DNA from: Austropuccinia psidii
Taxonomy: Eukaryota > Basidiomycota > Pucciniomycetes > Pucciniales > Sphaerophragmiaceae
Direction: 5' to 3'
Assembly (NCBI GenBank): GCA_023105745.1
Contig: JALGQZ010000003.1
Coordinates: forward strand, 71,274,696 to 71,338,695
DNA length: 64,000 nucleotides
The notes under the pieces are model-generated. The model had not been told where the DNA came from and did no database searches. It saw only the letters and a program-made list of their open reading frames with translations. Position 1 is the stretch's first letter, and each line of letters opens with the position of its first letter. Below are positions 43,480 through 55,045 of this stretch, piece by piece. A program made the translations under genes and the position numbers.

Positions 43480-44817
43480 TCCTTCACCATTGAAGGTTGG
43501 CCATTCCTCTAATTTTGGAATTTCTTTGAAATTGCAAGCAGTTTCCACCTCATTACTTGAAATGGTATGATGTAAATCATTAAGCACATTTCTGTCAAGA
43601 ATTGGTGTGGATTGCCTTGGCAATTCATTTTTCAGTGATATATTATTAATACATGATTGAATGTTCTCTTTCAATTCAAGTCTAGCTTTATCACTTTTTT
43701 CCAATTGTTCTTGGAAAAGAGCTGCATTGTGACCACCTGAATTTTCCAAGTTTTGAACTTGTAATTTCAATTCTCTTAACTGTCCAGTTATAAAAGAAAT
43801 TGAATTGTCATCTGTTTGATTGAGAAAAGTAACTTTAGACCCAATTCTTGCACAAATTTGCATCAAAGACACAATATTGTCTTTATTAACATTTTCAAGG
43901 CCAATAATGGTCTTTTGTTGGTCTTTCACTTGTAATATCTCATTACCCAACTTTTGTTGGATATACTCAAATGTTTTAAGCTTTTTTATAACTTCTTTAT
44001 TACAAGATTCAAATTGAGTTACAAGCTTAACAAGATCTATTTCTTTGGGAAATATTGGCTCAATCTTTCCTCCTCCTTCTTTTTGAATTCCATCAAAGTT
44101 CTTGCCATGTTGAACACATTGTCCATGGCTGTCTTTTCTTTCTTTGGGATTCTGTAATTCTGTGGGTAAGGCTTTTTCCACTTGGGCTTTGCCTTTCCCT
44201 TTGCCTTTTGCTTGCCCTTCTGGTTGATCTTTGGGGCTTGCTTGGGCTTGCTTGGCACTTATTGAGGCGGATTTGTGCTTTTGGATGCTTGGGGAGCTTT
44301 CACTTGGCTGTTTTCCTTGCCTTGGGCCAACTTCTTCTTCTGATACTCTGATAACATGCTTTGTTTTTTCAACCAAGCTTTTATCTGTTGGACTTGTCCT
44401 TTGCAAGACTTTGGTGGCCAACCCTTCAGAAGTTCTTCTATCTTTTCTGGCCCCATGAACTTCTTCACTTGAAGAAAAGAGTTCATGGTGCCTATCCAAA
44501 GACTTGGGAGAAGTTCCCACTCTTGCTGTTTGGCGGCCATAAACCAGTTCTTGTACTGACACTGGTAAATCTCCACTGCTGCCTGTTGGAAATGATTCAG
44601 GTCTGACAGCAATAGAAGTTATGTCTGCTTCTGGACTCTCAATAAGAGGTTCAAAGGTGCTGGCTAACCTTTGGGAACTGGTGGAAGTTCTGGCATCCAC
44701 CATTTGTGCCTCTCCTCTGGGCTGACATTCTTGTCTTTTGGATTTGTGACTGTAATGTCCTGGTCCAGATCCATTTGATTGGATGGAGGAATTACTTCCA
44801 CTTCTAGTAGGAGTCAT
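43477..44817 (-). pseudogene. Element F gag N-terminal part
   Basis: 446 codons from ATG 44817 to TAA 43477. Serine/lysine-rich N-terminus, KGKGKGKAQ basic patch, then a long region of heptad-like Leu/Ile spacing (LVTQFESCNKEVIKKLKTF onward) that looks like a coiled coil. It ends at WPTFNGEG. The next frame starts YNHMEFMKTIDM four codons later with no shift, so the TAA probably replaced a sense codon and gag once ran through into the capsid domain. Confidence 0.75.
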
Positions 44818-44983
44818 TGCACGTGAACTTTAAGAAGAAAATAGACTAAGAATGGATTGAATTCACCAGCTGGACCTTTAAAGGGTTCTTTGGTTATTAA
44901 ACCCCTTGGTGCTGGGCTAATCTGAATTTCAATACTAGACTCTGAGGATTCAGAGTCTGAAGAGCTGTCTCCAATTGATGACA
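44814..44983 (-). CDS. Small exon or upstream ORF before F gag
   Basis: Frame preceded by TTTTTTGTCTCTAG (3' splice-like, boundary near 44984). It encodes an acidic serine-rich segment (SSDSESSESSIEIQI) and ends in TGA that overlaps the gag ATG as ATGA. It may be an upstream exon of gag in another frame, or a short upstream ORF. The splice donor was not located. Confidence 0.35.
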
Positions 44984-45507
44984 CTAGAGACAAAAAAATA
45001 TAAGTTATTTTATCAAACAATAAAAATAGCTTATAAACTCAACTTATTGAATAAAGTTGTTTTAATGTAATTTATTGCAAATTACGTCAAAAATAAAGAA
45101 AGATGTCTAAGATAAAAGAAAAAATATTTTTAGTAAAGATTTTTAATTTTTAAATTTTTTATTTGATTTTTTATTTTCTTTAAAGAAATAATAATTATGC
45201 AATTAACAAGTTGATTAATCAAAATTGTATTATTATTCACTTTATACTAGAATAACTCAAAGAATAAATTTCAAGTCTGTGATGTGAAAAAGCCACTAGT
45301 TAGACAAAAGAAATTTATTCCAAGTCAGTCAATAGAATATTGCTTCAAACAATATTCTTAAGAAAAAATAACTTTATTAATATTATAAAGATTATTTAAA
45401 AGGGATAAGTCCAAAAAAAGCCAATATTAAGATAAATATGGCAATTTTACGTCAAAAACCAGTAAAATAAGGTCTAGAATATGATTTATGTCCCAAAAAT
45501 TGGTTAA
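44984..45507 (-). other. Element F leader
   Basis: AT-rich; no gene. Contains a perfect AGAATATTG/CAATATTCT hairpin near 45,325-45,355. Confidence 0.5.
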
Positions 45508-45525
45508 AATCACGGCCAGGCCCCA
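45508..45525 (-). other. Element F tRNA-type primer site (putative)
   Basis: The plus strand ends CACGGCCAGGCCCCA at 45525, then AAA, then TGTAAGG. On the minus strand this gives LTR end, 3 nt, then TGGGGCCTGG, the form expected for pairing with a tRNA 3' CCA end. The preceding bases resemble a T-loop. I cannot name the tRNA. Confidence 0.45.
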
Positions 45526-45528
45526 AAA

Positions 45529-47712
45529 TGTAAGGTTTGTCGATGAAACTCTTGATAATAGTAGCAAAATCAAGAGTACTATGACTGTCCTCAATAGAAA
45601 TATATAATATAATGAAATATTACAACCACAAATTTGAATATAATTATTAAAAATAATTATATAAAAAGAAGAATTTGATTATTATTATAAAAATATAATA
45701 ATAAAAAAAAATAATTATAATAAATTAAAATTATTCTATTATTGTTATAGTCACTGACAGTTATAATGATAAGAAGTGTAAAGCTCTTAATGAGACAATT
45801 ACACGTGGAAAATAAGTAGATTAACCACTTATAAATAATATAAATATTATTTATAAAAGAATTAAAACACACACTGTGTAGAAATAATTCTTATAGAATA
45901 AAAATTCTATATAAAAAAACTAATACTAGATAAAAAAGATATAGAACCTTAGAGAATACTTACTTATAATATTTATTTAATACAACAAGTCAAACAACAA
46001 CAGTTCTTATATTAAATAATAATTTGAAGTTAAAAACACGCCAAAAATAAATATTTTTAATGATAAAACAACTCTTTATAATAAAAATTATGATTAAATA
46101 GTTTTTAAGAGGAATTTGTGGATTTTGAAAGATATTTAAGATGATTAATTTTATATAATAAAATATATTATTGGTGATTACAACAATACTCTAAATTCTA
46201 TGATTTCAATTCTTTAATTTTAATTAATAAAGAATAAAATAACTTAAGAATTACTTGAATAATAAGATTTTATATTTAATAAAACTTTACCTGTTTGGAT
46301 TTCTAATATGATTGGATTGATAATTGATAATGGACAAAAACGGTGATGAAAAGAATCTTTTTATGTCTTCAGAGCAGCTCTCATGATTCATAATGGATAT
46401 AGGGGCGTGCTCAGGTCAAAACTGAAAATCCATGCTTAAAAATAAAGTTCTTAACTTAAGGTAACTTAATTTTAATTCCAATTTAAATTTAACAGGGTTA
46501 TTCTTAACTCCATGTAACTTTAATCCTCATTTAAACTAATTATTTTAAGTTTTTAATATGAATAAACTTATTTATATTGAAGTTCATCACATGAACAACT
46601 TAAAAATAGAGTTTTAAGCAGAAATCTCTCAAACTCAATTTTTAATTAATTTTTAAAGAAATTATAATTTTCTTTGAGTTTTAATTAAAAGAGTAAAATT
46701 CCAGGCTCATTACCCAGGAAATTTATTTAAAAAAAATACTTAAAATTTAATTTAAAAGTAGATAATATTAAATTGTAAGCTGTGTGAAAATTTCAAGAAA
46801 ATCCATTAAGAATTGGATTTTTAATGAATTTTTGAATTTATTGCTATTTTTCCACGTAAAATAGCAATACACACCAAACCTTAGCTTTTGATAAGGTTTT
46901 AATTCTTGAAACCTTGATGTTTTAAGCTTATTTAAGCTTTTAAAGCTTAATTAAGCTTTTACAGTTCTCAAAACCTTGATTTCAAGCCTGCATATTGGGA
47001 TTTACCCTTTGGCAGCTTGAAATTCCTGTCCAAATTGGGATATAACCAGTTTAAACCTTAAGGTTGGATCAAAGTCTAATCTTAAAGTTTAAATAAGGTT
47101 GAAAATCCTCCAATACAGGTGGACAACCTTAATTGAATCCTTGCAGATCCAAAAAGTTGGGTACCCCAGCTGTATTTGGTCTTTTTCCTTTGTCCCACCT
47201 TTTTGTGTGGATTTTGCCCTTTTATTTATTTAAAGCCATACTATGGCCTTAAACCCTTTCAAATTGAGCTCACGCAGCATTTAAATTCTGTATGGCAAAT
47301 CCTTAGCGAATTCAGTAAATATACACCACACCTCAATTTTAACTAAAGGTTTGGTAAGTCTGCATAAACCTTATGCAACTTTAAATTTAAACTTATTTAG
47401 GCTTAAATTTAACAATTTTAAAAAAATGTTAAAAAGTTACATTAGTACTGTGAGATTCTTAAATCTTCTAATAACATAAGAAATAAATGTTTTTGGGTAT
47501 AACACCTTATGGATGTACGCTAGGTTATTTTTGGTGTGGAATCCAAAAATGACATAATATTTATAGCTTTGTTTATCCAAAAAAAAGTTATACTTATTTT
47601 TTGTTATTTTTTACTTTAAATTCAATTAAAAAGTCTGTTGAAGACAATTTTAACTGTGTATAAAGTTATTTGTGGCCTTATGGGTATGTTATACATATCT
47701 CACAGGCTCACA
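45529..47712 (-). repeat. Element F 5' LTR (putative)
   Basis: AT-rich, non-coding. Right edge GGCTCACA abuts the interrupted gene at 47713; left edge TGTAAGG next to the primer site. Its last about 330 bp match the left remnant. The length of about 2.2 kb is an inference because no full second copy exists. Confidence 0.5.
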
Positions 47713-48721
47713 AGCCTGGTTCCTTTGCTGTCTGACCTCGGATTGTTTAAGAATACTCTGGGCATGCGGCATTTGAGGATGGGTGAAATCACTATTTGAC
47801 TGAGTGCCATGCTCATGCGCCGTGAAATTGTCCCTCCTTGGTTCATCATTTGTTTCCATTTGAGTCGGAGACATGTTCTCATCCTCATCATCCACCATTT
47901 TTTCTCTTGATGAACTGGCATGAGCTGTTCTTGGTTTGGAGGCATATGAATGATGATGTCCAGTGACTTTCTCTTTATGGACCAGAGGTGAAGATGAATA
48001 AAGTTCATCACCTGCCATGCACATCATCAGTTAACACATCAAAAAATTAATGAAGACTGGTCATACTCACAATCTTCAATTGGCTCCTGAGATCGGACTG
48101 ACTTTCCTTTAGGTGCCATATCTAACCCATGAAACAAAAATATCAAATTGTGAAAAAGGTTATACTCCAAAATTAAAATGACTTACTTTGATGAAACGTC
48201 AATCCTGGATTTCCCTCCAACAGACCACTCCAAGTTACATTCTCCAATGGTCATTTTTGTTTCCCCCCATCCATGCGCCATCCATTGCCCACATGAGCCT
48301 GAGATCCTGATGGAATATTGTGGGTTGGCTGTTTACTTTGGCCAAAGGGATCCTGGGATGCGACTGGATTCCGACCGGGATTAAGGAGGAACTCACGTGA
48401 AAATTTTGATTGGGGATTAGCGTTTGATGAGATTTGAGGTGTGCCTTCTGGCCCCTGAGACACATGCGTTTGTGTATTAGTGGGATTTGGGGGAATTGGA
48501 GTGACGGAAATATTTGAGATCAACCAAGTGCTTGAAGTTGGAGCCTTTGGATTTCCCACATCAATGTTAAGACCTGATACATTCATTGAGGATGCAATAG
48601 GGGTTGTGAGAGGAATGTTGGGACTCAATGGTGATTGTGTTGGAACATATTCTATGCTAGATTCACTATCTGAGTCATGAGCAGAACCTGAACGGGATAT
48701 ATGTGACTTGGAAGATGACAT
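47713..48721 (-). pseudogene. CACTA-like element partner gene, three exons, truncated
   Basis: Minus strand. Exon 1 is 48721-48187 (ATG 48721, MSSSKSHISRSGS). Intron 48122-48186 has GTAAGT...GGGTTAG. Exon 2 is 48071-48121; intron 48012-48070 has GTGAGT...GGCAG; exon 3 runs from 48011 to 47713. The joined frame is open except TGA at 48251-48253 in exon 1. The product is Ser/Pro/Gln-rich and hydrophilic with acidic patches (SDSESSIEY, DDEDENMSP); no enzyme motif is visible. The frame is cut by the F LTR at 47712. It is divergently arranged with the transposase 960 bp away, as the second gene of a CACTA-type element would be. That role is inferred from position only. Confidence 0.6.
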
Positions 48722-48730
48722 AAGGGTCAA

Positions 48731-49682
48731 AAAAGTACAGTAATATTTTTAACTAGATAAAACACCTCAGTATTATGATAAAATAGAGTGATATGAGATG
48801 AAATCTTTTCAAATTTAGAATAGAGAAATTCTATGAATATTTCTCAAAATAGTCTTATTGGAAGTCTAATAAGCCTCTTTTTACGAGAATCCTCCCTACC
48901 TCCTCTTGAGCTCCTCCACTTTTGTTGGAAACCACCCTGCAAGGCCTACCACCATATAATGTAATATTCCCTTGATCTCAAACGGGACCCATCATCCATA
49001 AGTAATCATATTAGGTAACATTTCCCCCTCCCCATTGTCACATTTTGTGAATTATCCAAACTGCCAATATATGCATTGAAATTCCACAGCATTGTAAATC
49101 TGTAAAGGGGTATATTCATGAAGGATTTACCCAAAAAAGAGAAATCACCTTTTCAAGAAAGGAAAGACAATTCAAAGCACATTCCAACCGATTAAAAGCC
49201 TGCTGCATCCAAACAAAATACCAAGACTTTAGCTGCACTCCAACCCCTTATGTAATAGAGCTATATTGTAATGTCTGTAATAAGGTTTAAGCCATGTACA
49301 ATGGCGTGCCAGCGTACATTGTCTGAATGTCAATCCCCTCAATTCAATGTTGACACATCCCTATTGGAACTCCCCTCAAGGGTCAAAACCGCAGTATCAC
49401 CATGTGTAAATAAAATAGAATATGTATGAGCATTGAGCAGGATGGCATTTTACCCAATTAAACTCCTAACCAATTCCGCCATCCATATGAGACATGTTAC
49501 ACTTTATCAGCTGCATCTCACGCACCATTACAAATGGGATAAAATTCTCAGATGGCTCAAATCTTCTCCCCCTTCATAAATAATCACTCAATTTTTTTTC
49601 CAATTAATAAAACTCCTAAACACTTTCTCAACAGCCATAGATATCTATACACAAACCAACCGTACTCCCAATTCCTGCAACA
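48731..49682. other. Intergenic region between divergent transposon genes
   Basis: About 950 bp with no credible frame; expected to hold both promoters. I did not identify a clear TATA box or repeat. Confidence 0.5.
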
Positions 49683-52600
49683 ATGACAACCCGCCGCTAT
49701 TCCTCAATGTGCATATGCATGTGTCAACACTGCTCAACTCAAACACACTCTTCCCCTGAGGGTGATAGGCACGGAGTTGCCTTCACACCTTTCCAATATA
49801 AACAGCACATTAAAAAGCTCAAATCAACCATTGCACCCAAATCTCTTCCAAACATCCCTACTTCTGAATCAGGATCTGAGTGCCCACAACTTCTATTGGA
49901 TCAAATATTTGCAGCTGATTATTCACCATTGACCCAAAGCACCTTCTCCACAGCACTGGGTCTCAATTCAACTGCACAGAAACCATACAGCATCAGTCAA
50001 ACCCTTCCCCCACAAGACCTTGCAATGATAATATCTGTCATTCTATCATTAAGGTATAATATACCCCGCAGGGCTTCACAAATTCTTGACCATGCCCTAA
50101 ACCTGCTGATCAAGTCCACCATCTCAAGCTCCGGTAGTCCCCCCACTCCTGCATTCCATATACCTCAAGATCTGAGTACCATATTTGAACATCTCCCATT
50201 GGAACCAGTGATTCAAGACTATATATGTTGTCCTAAATGTTTCTCTCTTAATGGACTTACTGAATCAGTCACAACTGACCAACCCCACTGTCAACGCCAA
50301 AAAGACCCAAATGATCATTATCCCCCTTGCACACAATCATTAGGCAAATTCATCTATTCATTTGAACCCCGCATCCAACACACAACCAACATGAAGCCAA
50401 AATTTATACCAACAAGAAATTTCATTTATCAACCATTCAAAAATTGGCTTGCCAGATTTCTCCAGCAGGCTGGGATTATGGAAATTCTGCATCAACATCA
50501 ACAATCCCAAACTCCCAAAGGTTCCCCAAAATGTGACGTCTGGTATGGATTGGTCTGGAGACGCTTCACTGGCACTAGAAATATCAATGACCCCCCATTC
50601 ATGTCCATTCCTGGTGCATTGGCCTTCTCCATTTATGTGGACTGGTTTAATGCACATGGAAAGTCAACCCAGTTGGCCAGCATTGGACCTATCATGCTTA
50701 TTTGTCTTAATCTCCCCCCAAGTGAAAGATTGACGCCAGAGAATTTCTATGTTGCAGGAATCATCCCTGGTCCGAAGGAGCAAACTTCCCTTCAATTGAA
50801 TGACTTATTAATGTCACTCATCAAGGAGCTCAAAGATCTATGGCAAGGTTACTATTTTTCACTCACCTCAACAGGTCCTTCAGGATCCTTTATCCGTGTT
50901 ACCATTCTCACAGCCATTGCGGATGTGGTTGCCATGCCCAAGCTTAATGGATTTATTTCCCATTTAGGCAACCACTTTTGTAATTTTTGCACCATTCACA
51001 AAGCTCAAATTGAAGAAATTGGTCCTCAATTTCACTACACATGCACATATCAAAATCATAGATCAACCATTGCCAAATGGCTTCAGGCAACCCCACAACA
51101 AAGACAAGCAATTTTCTCTGAGTATGGAGTGCAATATTCAATTTTAGAAGACCTTCCTTATTGGGATGCAACCAGAATGGTCAATCTTGACATAATGCAT
51201 AATTTAATACTGGGAATTTTGAAGGATCATGCAGCTTTCAAAATGTGCATTCCAGAGTCCAAATCAAAAATTTACCTCAAGTCCCGCAGGAAATCCAATG
51301 ACACCAACAGTTCAGACTCAGATTCCATGACCTCCAACAGCTCTCTTGATAAAATCAAATTGAGAGAAGCCCGCTCCCTGAGAAGAGACGCAGAAAAAAT
51401 AATAAATGAGCCACTCCCCACTACTTCCCAATATAGTGGTTCTGCGGAGATTCCTTCATTTGATGCGGATTACATCCCCACTTCTGAAATCCCCTCTGAA
51501 TTGGATATCACTGCACTGAGTGATCACCAGATCAAGGGTGAGGCTCTGGAGCATCTCCGACAAATCATATCTGAGACAATAATTCCCTCATCATGGACAA
51601 GAGTACCTTGCAACATGGGTTCCCCCTCTCATGGAAGCTTAAAAGCCGCTGAACGGGCTCTCTTATATAAGGTCTATATTCCATTTTTAATTCTCAGTCA
51701 ACAGATGTCATTAGATGTACACCAATCCGCCAACATTCAAAGAAAAATGGGTCAGTCAGAAGAACTTGCAAATGAACTAACCAAGAATACATTCCCTTTG
51801 ATTAGTGCTATCAACATTGCCACAAGTTGGACTGTTTCAATAGATGATGTGACTGCATTTGCTGAACATTGGAAAAAATTCCGCCTTTCCAATCAACACC
51901 TGTTCCCAAAACAGAAAAGTAAACCAAATCATCATTTTGCTGATCATATTCCCAAACTCTTCCAATGTTGGGGCCCAGCACAAGCCTCAGCCACATGGGG
52001 TTATGAGCGCTTGATTAGAGTCTTTGCAAAAATGCCAACAAATAACAGAATATGTACATCAATTAATAAGATCAATATATTCACATTGATTAAACACCTG
52101 AACTGAATAAGACTAACTTCTTGCAACTCTGAATAGATGATATAGATAAAACCTTACTTCAACATATCTGTCAATGTTCCAACCTTTTGGTTCTCCTGAA
52201 ATCCCCATCCGTGCCATGTGAAATAAGACAGCTTTTTGAATCACAGCCACCTGCTCTGTTCAATCACCATAAATATAACAAACCATCGTGCCATGACCAA
52301 GAAAATTATGATTTCCTGGTTGAGTACTTACATAATTTTCATCCACCAAGGGAAATAGTTGATTGCATCAGCTTAGACACTACCACGCAATCCACAAGTC
52401 CTCCCACTTCAAGGCTTGTCTCACCTTGGTATTTTCCAGTTTCAAACATTAATATTGGGAACAATATATTTTTGACTGAATCCAAAAATTTCAGCAACAG
52501 TTTGATATGTTTTCTGAGGGGCAACTCACGACAATTTGGTATTATGAATAGAATTTTTAAAGTCTCTGAGCCATCTAGAATACTGAACAATAACTTTTGA
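49683..52600 (+). CDS. Tnp2-type (CACTA/EnSpm) transposase
   Basis: Exon 1 is 49683-52053 and exon 2 is 52137-52600, with an 83-bp intron (GTACAT ... branch-like CTAAC ... AATAG) keeping frame. The product is about 944 residues. The N-terminus carries a Cys/His cluster (CICMCQHCSTQTH) and a second CCPKCF motif near residue 180. The middle has the tnp2 family signature: WRRFTGTRNINDPPFMSI, FSIYVDWFNAHGKS, the catalytic-region aspartates, FCNFCTIHKAQ and VNLDIMHNLILGILKDH. The C-terminal region includes ALLYKVYIPFLIL. It would cut and move its element in the nucleus. No internal stop is visible, so this copy may still be coding. The donor is a weak GT site; without splicing the protein would end at 52106. 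Confidence 0.8.
52054..52136 (+). other. Putative intron in Tnp2 transposase
   Basis: GTACATC...GACTAACTTC...GAATAG. Splicing joins NNRI to a Tyr codon and DIDKTLLQ, continuing to the stop at 52598-52600. The CTAAC branch-like motif supports it. Confidence 0.55.
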
Positions 52601-53040
52601 TCTTAAAAACTTTGAAGATTGATATGAATTTCTTACCAGATTGGCCGCATCTGAATATTTATAAAGCTGTTGGTTTTGAGGATGGACACTTGATTATATC
52701 TGAAGAAGAAATAGAAGGTAACTGTGGATTGTATGATAACAAAGTTCTGTAATGTGGACTGCTTGTAATGATAAAGCCGTCATTTCATGATATTTAGTCT
52801 ACAAAAATGCAAATCTCTCAGATTCATTAGCAATTTTGCTAGTGAAATAACTGCCTCAAAATTGAGTGACAGAGACATGCAAAGCCCATTATTTCACATT
52901 GCCACAAAGAAATTACTATTTTGACATTGGGTACAGTGTGAATAGGCCAAGTTAAATGATCAAATGACCCACACACTCATCTTTCACAGCATCCAAAATT
53001 TCTAACTGCGCCATCATCATGTTGGAAGGGGAATTGGCCC
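52601..53040. other. Transposase 3' flank
   Basis: AT-rich, no gene seen. Likely 3' untranslated sequence of the transposase followed by subterminal DNA of the element. Confidence 0.4.
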
Positions 53041-53056
53041 TTGCACACCTGCACAT

Positions 53057-53116
53057 GCCAATGCACACACAAGCGCACCCGCACCCGCCAATGCATGCGC
53101 AAACGCACCCGCACCC
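53057..53116. repeat. 30-bp tandem repeat (CACTA subterminal)
   Basis: Two 30-bp units, 53057-53086 and 53087-53116, each starting GCCAATGCA and ending CGCACCCGCACCC. The block is much more GC-rich than its surroundings. Clustered short repeats near the end are typical transposase-binding DNA of CACTA elements. Confidence 0.75.
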
Positions 53117-53199
53117 GCACCTGCCAAGAGTGGTTTAATGTGTCACCCACAAAAAGTCAATGCCACCTGACATTAGGCCCTCACATTTATTGCCTTTGT

Positions 53200-53390
53200 G
53201 TGCATGTGTCACCCATGCACCCACTGCATTGTGCAGCGGGCTCTAACCATGTCACCCCCTCCTGCTGAGCTAGCTGATTCATGGGTAGACAAAATTAGGA
53301 CAACACCTCATTTGGCCATGGTGTGCCTGTCACACACACACACCTGCACCCATGGTATTGTGCGGCGGGCTCTACCAGTGTCATCTGCAA
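53200..53390. repeat. Imperfect ~50-bp direct repeat
   Basis: TGTCACCCATGCACCC...ATTGTGCAGCGGGCTCTA near 53,207-53,260 is repeated as CTGCACCCATGGTATTGTGCGGCGGGCTCTA near 53,340-53,375. Probably further subterminal repeats of the CACTA-like element. No CACTA terminal motif was recognised. Confidence 0.6.
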
Positions 53391-53598
53391 AATGACAATC
53401 CCGCTCAGGCGGACTCCTTTCATGGATGACCTGGTGAAGTCAAACCCCTTGCCTACATCAAGACTGGCTGAAGGACCTCTTTGATGTGTGTTTGTGCAAA
53501 CAGGCGGGTCTTGTGTATTTTTTACCAACCATCGGACAGTTTCAGGATGATCAGGTGGTGAGGAATCTGAGTTAAAGGCACAGGGGAACCAATATTGG

Positions 53599-55021
53599 TG
53601 TCAGCTGGAGTCTATGTTGAAGCAGTAATTAGGCTATTTACAACTAAAACTGTGACTTTGACACGTGAAAATAAAATTAAAATAAGAGTTTTTTAATAAT
53701 ATAATAAAAGGGTTCTACTATTAAAAAATAGTGGTGGTGAGCGCTATTGAGAACCCTGGATGCAGTCTTACCAGTTGGATTACTATAATAAGAACTACAA
53801 TAATTAAGATTATAATTATACCCTGATTATTACCCAAGAGTAAAACTGTTTTTGACAGTTTACTATGTAGGATATTCAAGAGCAGGATGCGGAGACAATT
53901 CTGGCTGTGAAAAGCCTCCTTTTTATCTTGGAATGGGATGGAAAGGGTGCTAGACCTTTCCACGCAGACGAAGTGAAGACTTTTTCATTCTCTAGTACTG
54001 GCTTGTGGTTTGTAAACAGCCTGTATAACCTTTATTGGGCTCAGATGTGGTTTTGTAACTACATCTGGGCAGTTTTCACCAATACAGGGTGAAAATTTTC
54101 ATCTAGGGACCTCACAGCCTGATTCTGACATGTATGACGCATAGAATGCTGTACAGAAACTGTATGGGACCCCAGTATTGACTGATATATGAGTTATTGC
54201 ATTATTAACATGCTTCTTTGTCTGTTTGACACCTCATAATCAGAGTACAACTGTATCCTGTCATAATACAGCTGTATTGGCCATATTGTGGGATTATAAC
54301 CTTCAAATTGTCATAACTTTGTCAATTCTTGAGATATCAGCCTCGAAATTGGTTTGGTGTGTAGCCCTGTATGTGCTCTACACAATGGTACCTCATTTGA
54401 TATAGGTATCATTAAATATGGCAAAGTTATCCCATGTACAGGATTTTTGTACATTTGCGTGTTTTAGGCAAAAAGCTGTATTGAGCTTGTTTGCCCCATA
54501 ACCTCTGCTGTAGTTGAGATATGGGGAAGTCAATGACACCATCAGATAGCCCTGATTTTTATCTTTCCAAAGAGACCCCACTTCAAGTATCCCACACTAA
54601 AACTGTAGAAGTTCGATGTGAGGTGAATGTTTTGTTCACCCTTATTTGGCCAGAAATTGACCATAACTCCAGTAATATTGGTGCTAACTCAGTTTGGCTG
54701 GTACCATTGGATAGCCCTGGCTTAGAGCTTTATTCTGAATACCCATTTGATGGGTTGACGCCTCTCCTTCTAGATTTTAGATGAGAGGTGAAAATTAAGG
54801 TTTATGCTCAGCAATAACTTTGAGCAGGAATAACTTTGTTATTTCTTGTCCTATGGTGATGGGACTTATATTTTAAGAAAGAGGTGAGTCTCCTCTTTCG
54901 TTTGATACCTTTTGAGCTGATTTGGCTCAGCTCCATGTTTTGGTGGTATGTTGGCTATACCATTGGTTTATGGTATTTTGGCTGTCATGCTTGTGCTCTG
55001 GTTTTGAGTCACAGGCTGACA
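53599..55021 (-). repeat. F2 element 3' LTR
   Basis: Begins TGTCAGC and ends GCTGACA, a perfect 7-bp terminal inverted repeat, 1,423 bp. It is followed by a purine tract and the pol C-terminus of an F-like element. Non-coding; contains CTGTAT/ATACAG words. Confidence 0.75.
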
Positions 55022-55040
55022 TACCCTCCCTCCAAAAAAG
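55022..55040 (-). other. F2 polypurine tract
   Basis: Minus strand TTTTTTGGAGGGAGGGTA then TGTCAGCC. Confidence 0.75.
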
Positions 55041-55045
55041 GCTCA

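Larger units (their letters stand above)
38580..47712 (-). mobile_element. Element F: Ty3 retrotransposon of a second lineage
   Basis: Minus strand. Proposed 5' LTR 45529-47712, tRNA-like primer site ending 45525, gag, pol, purine tract and a short remnant of the 3' LTR. It is inserted into the CACTA-like partner gene at 47713. Gag-pol has at least four nonsense codons and one frameshift. LTR limits are less certain than for A, B and D because the 3' LTR is truncated. Confidence 0.75.

Noticed and set aside
53041..53395. Cys/Arg/Thr-rich ORFs at 53041-53395
   Set aside because: They are translations of GC-rich subterminal tandem repeats.
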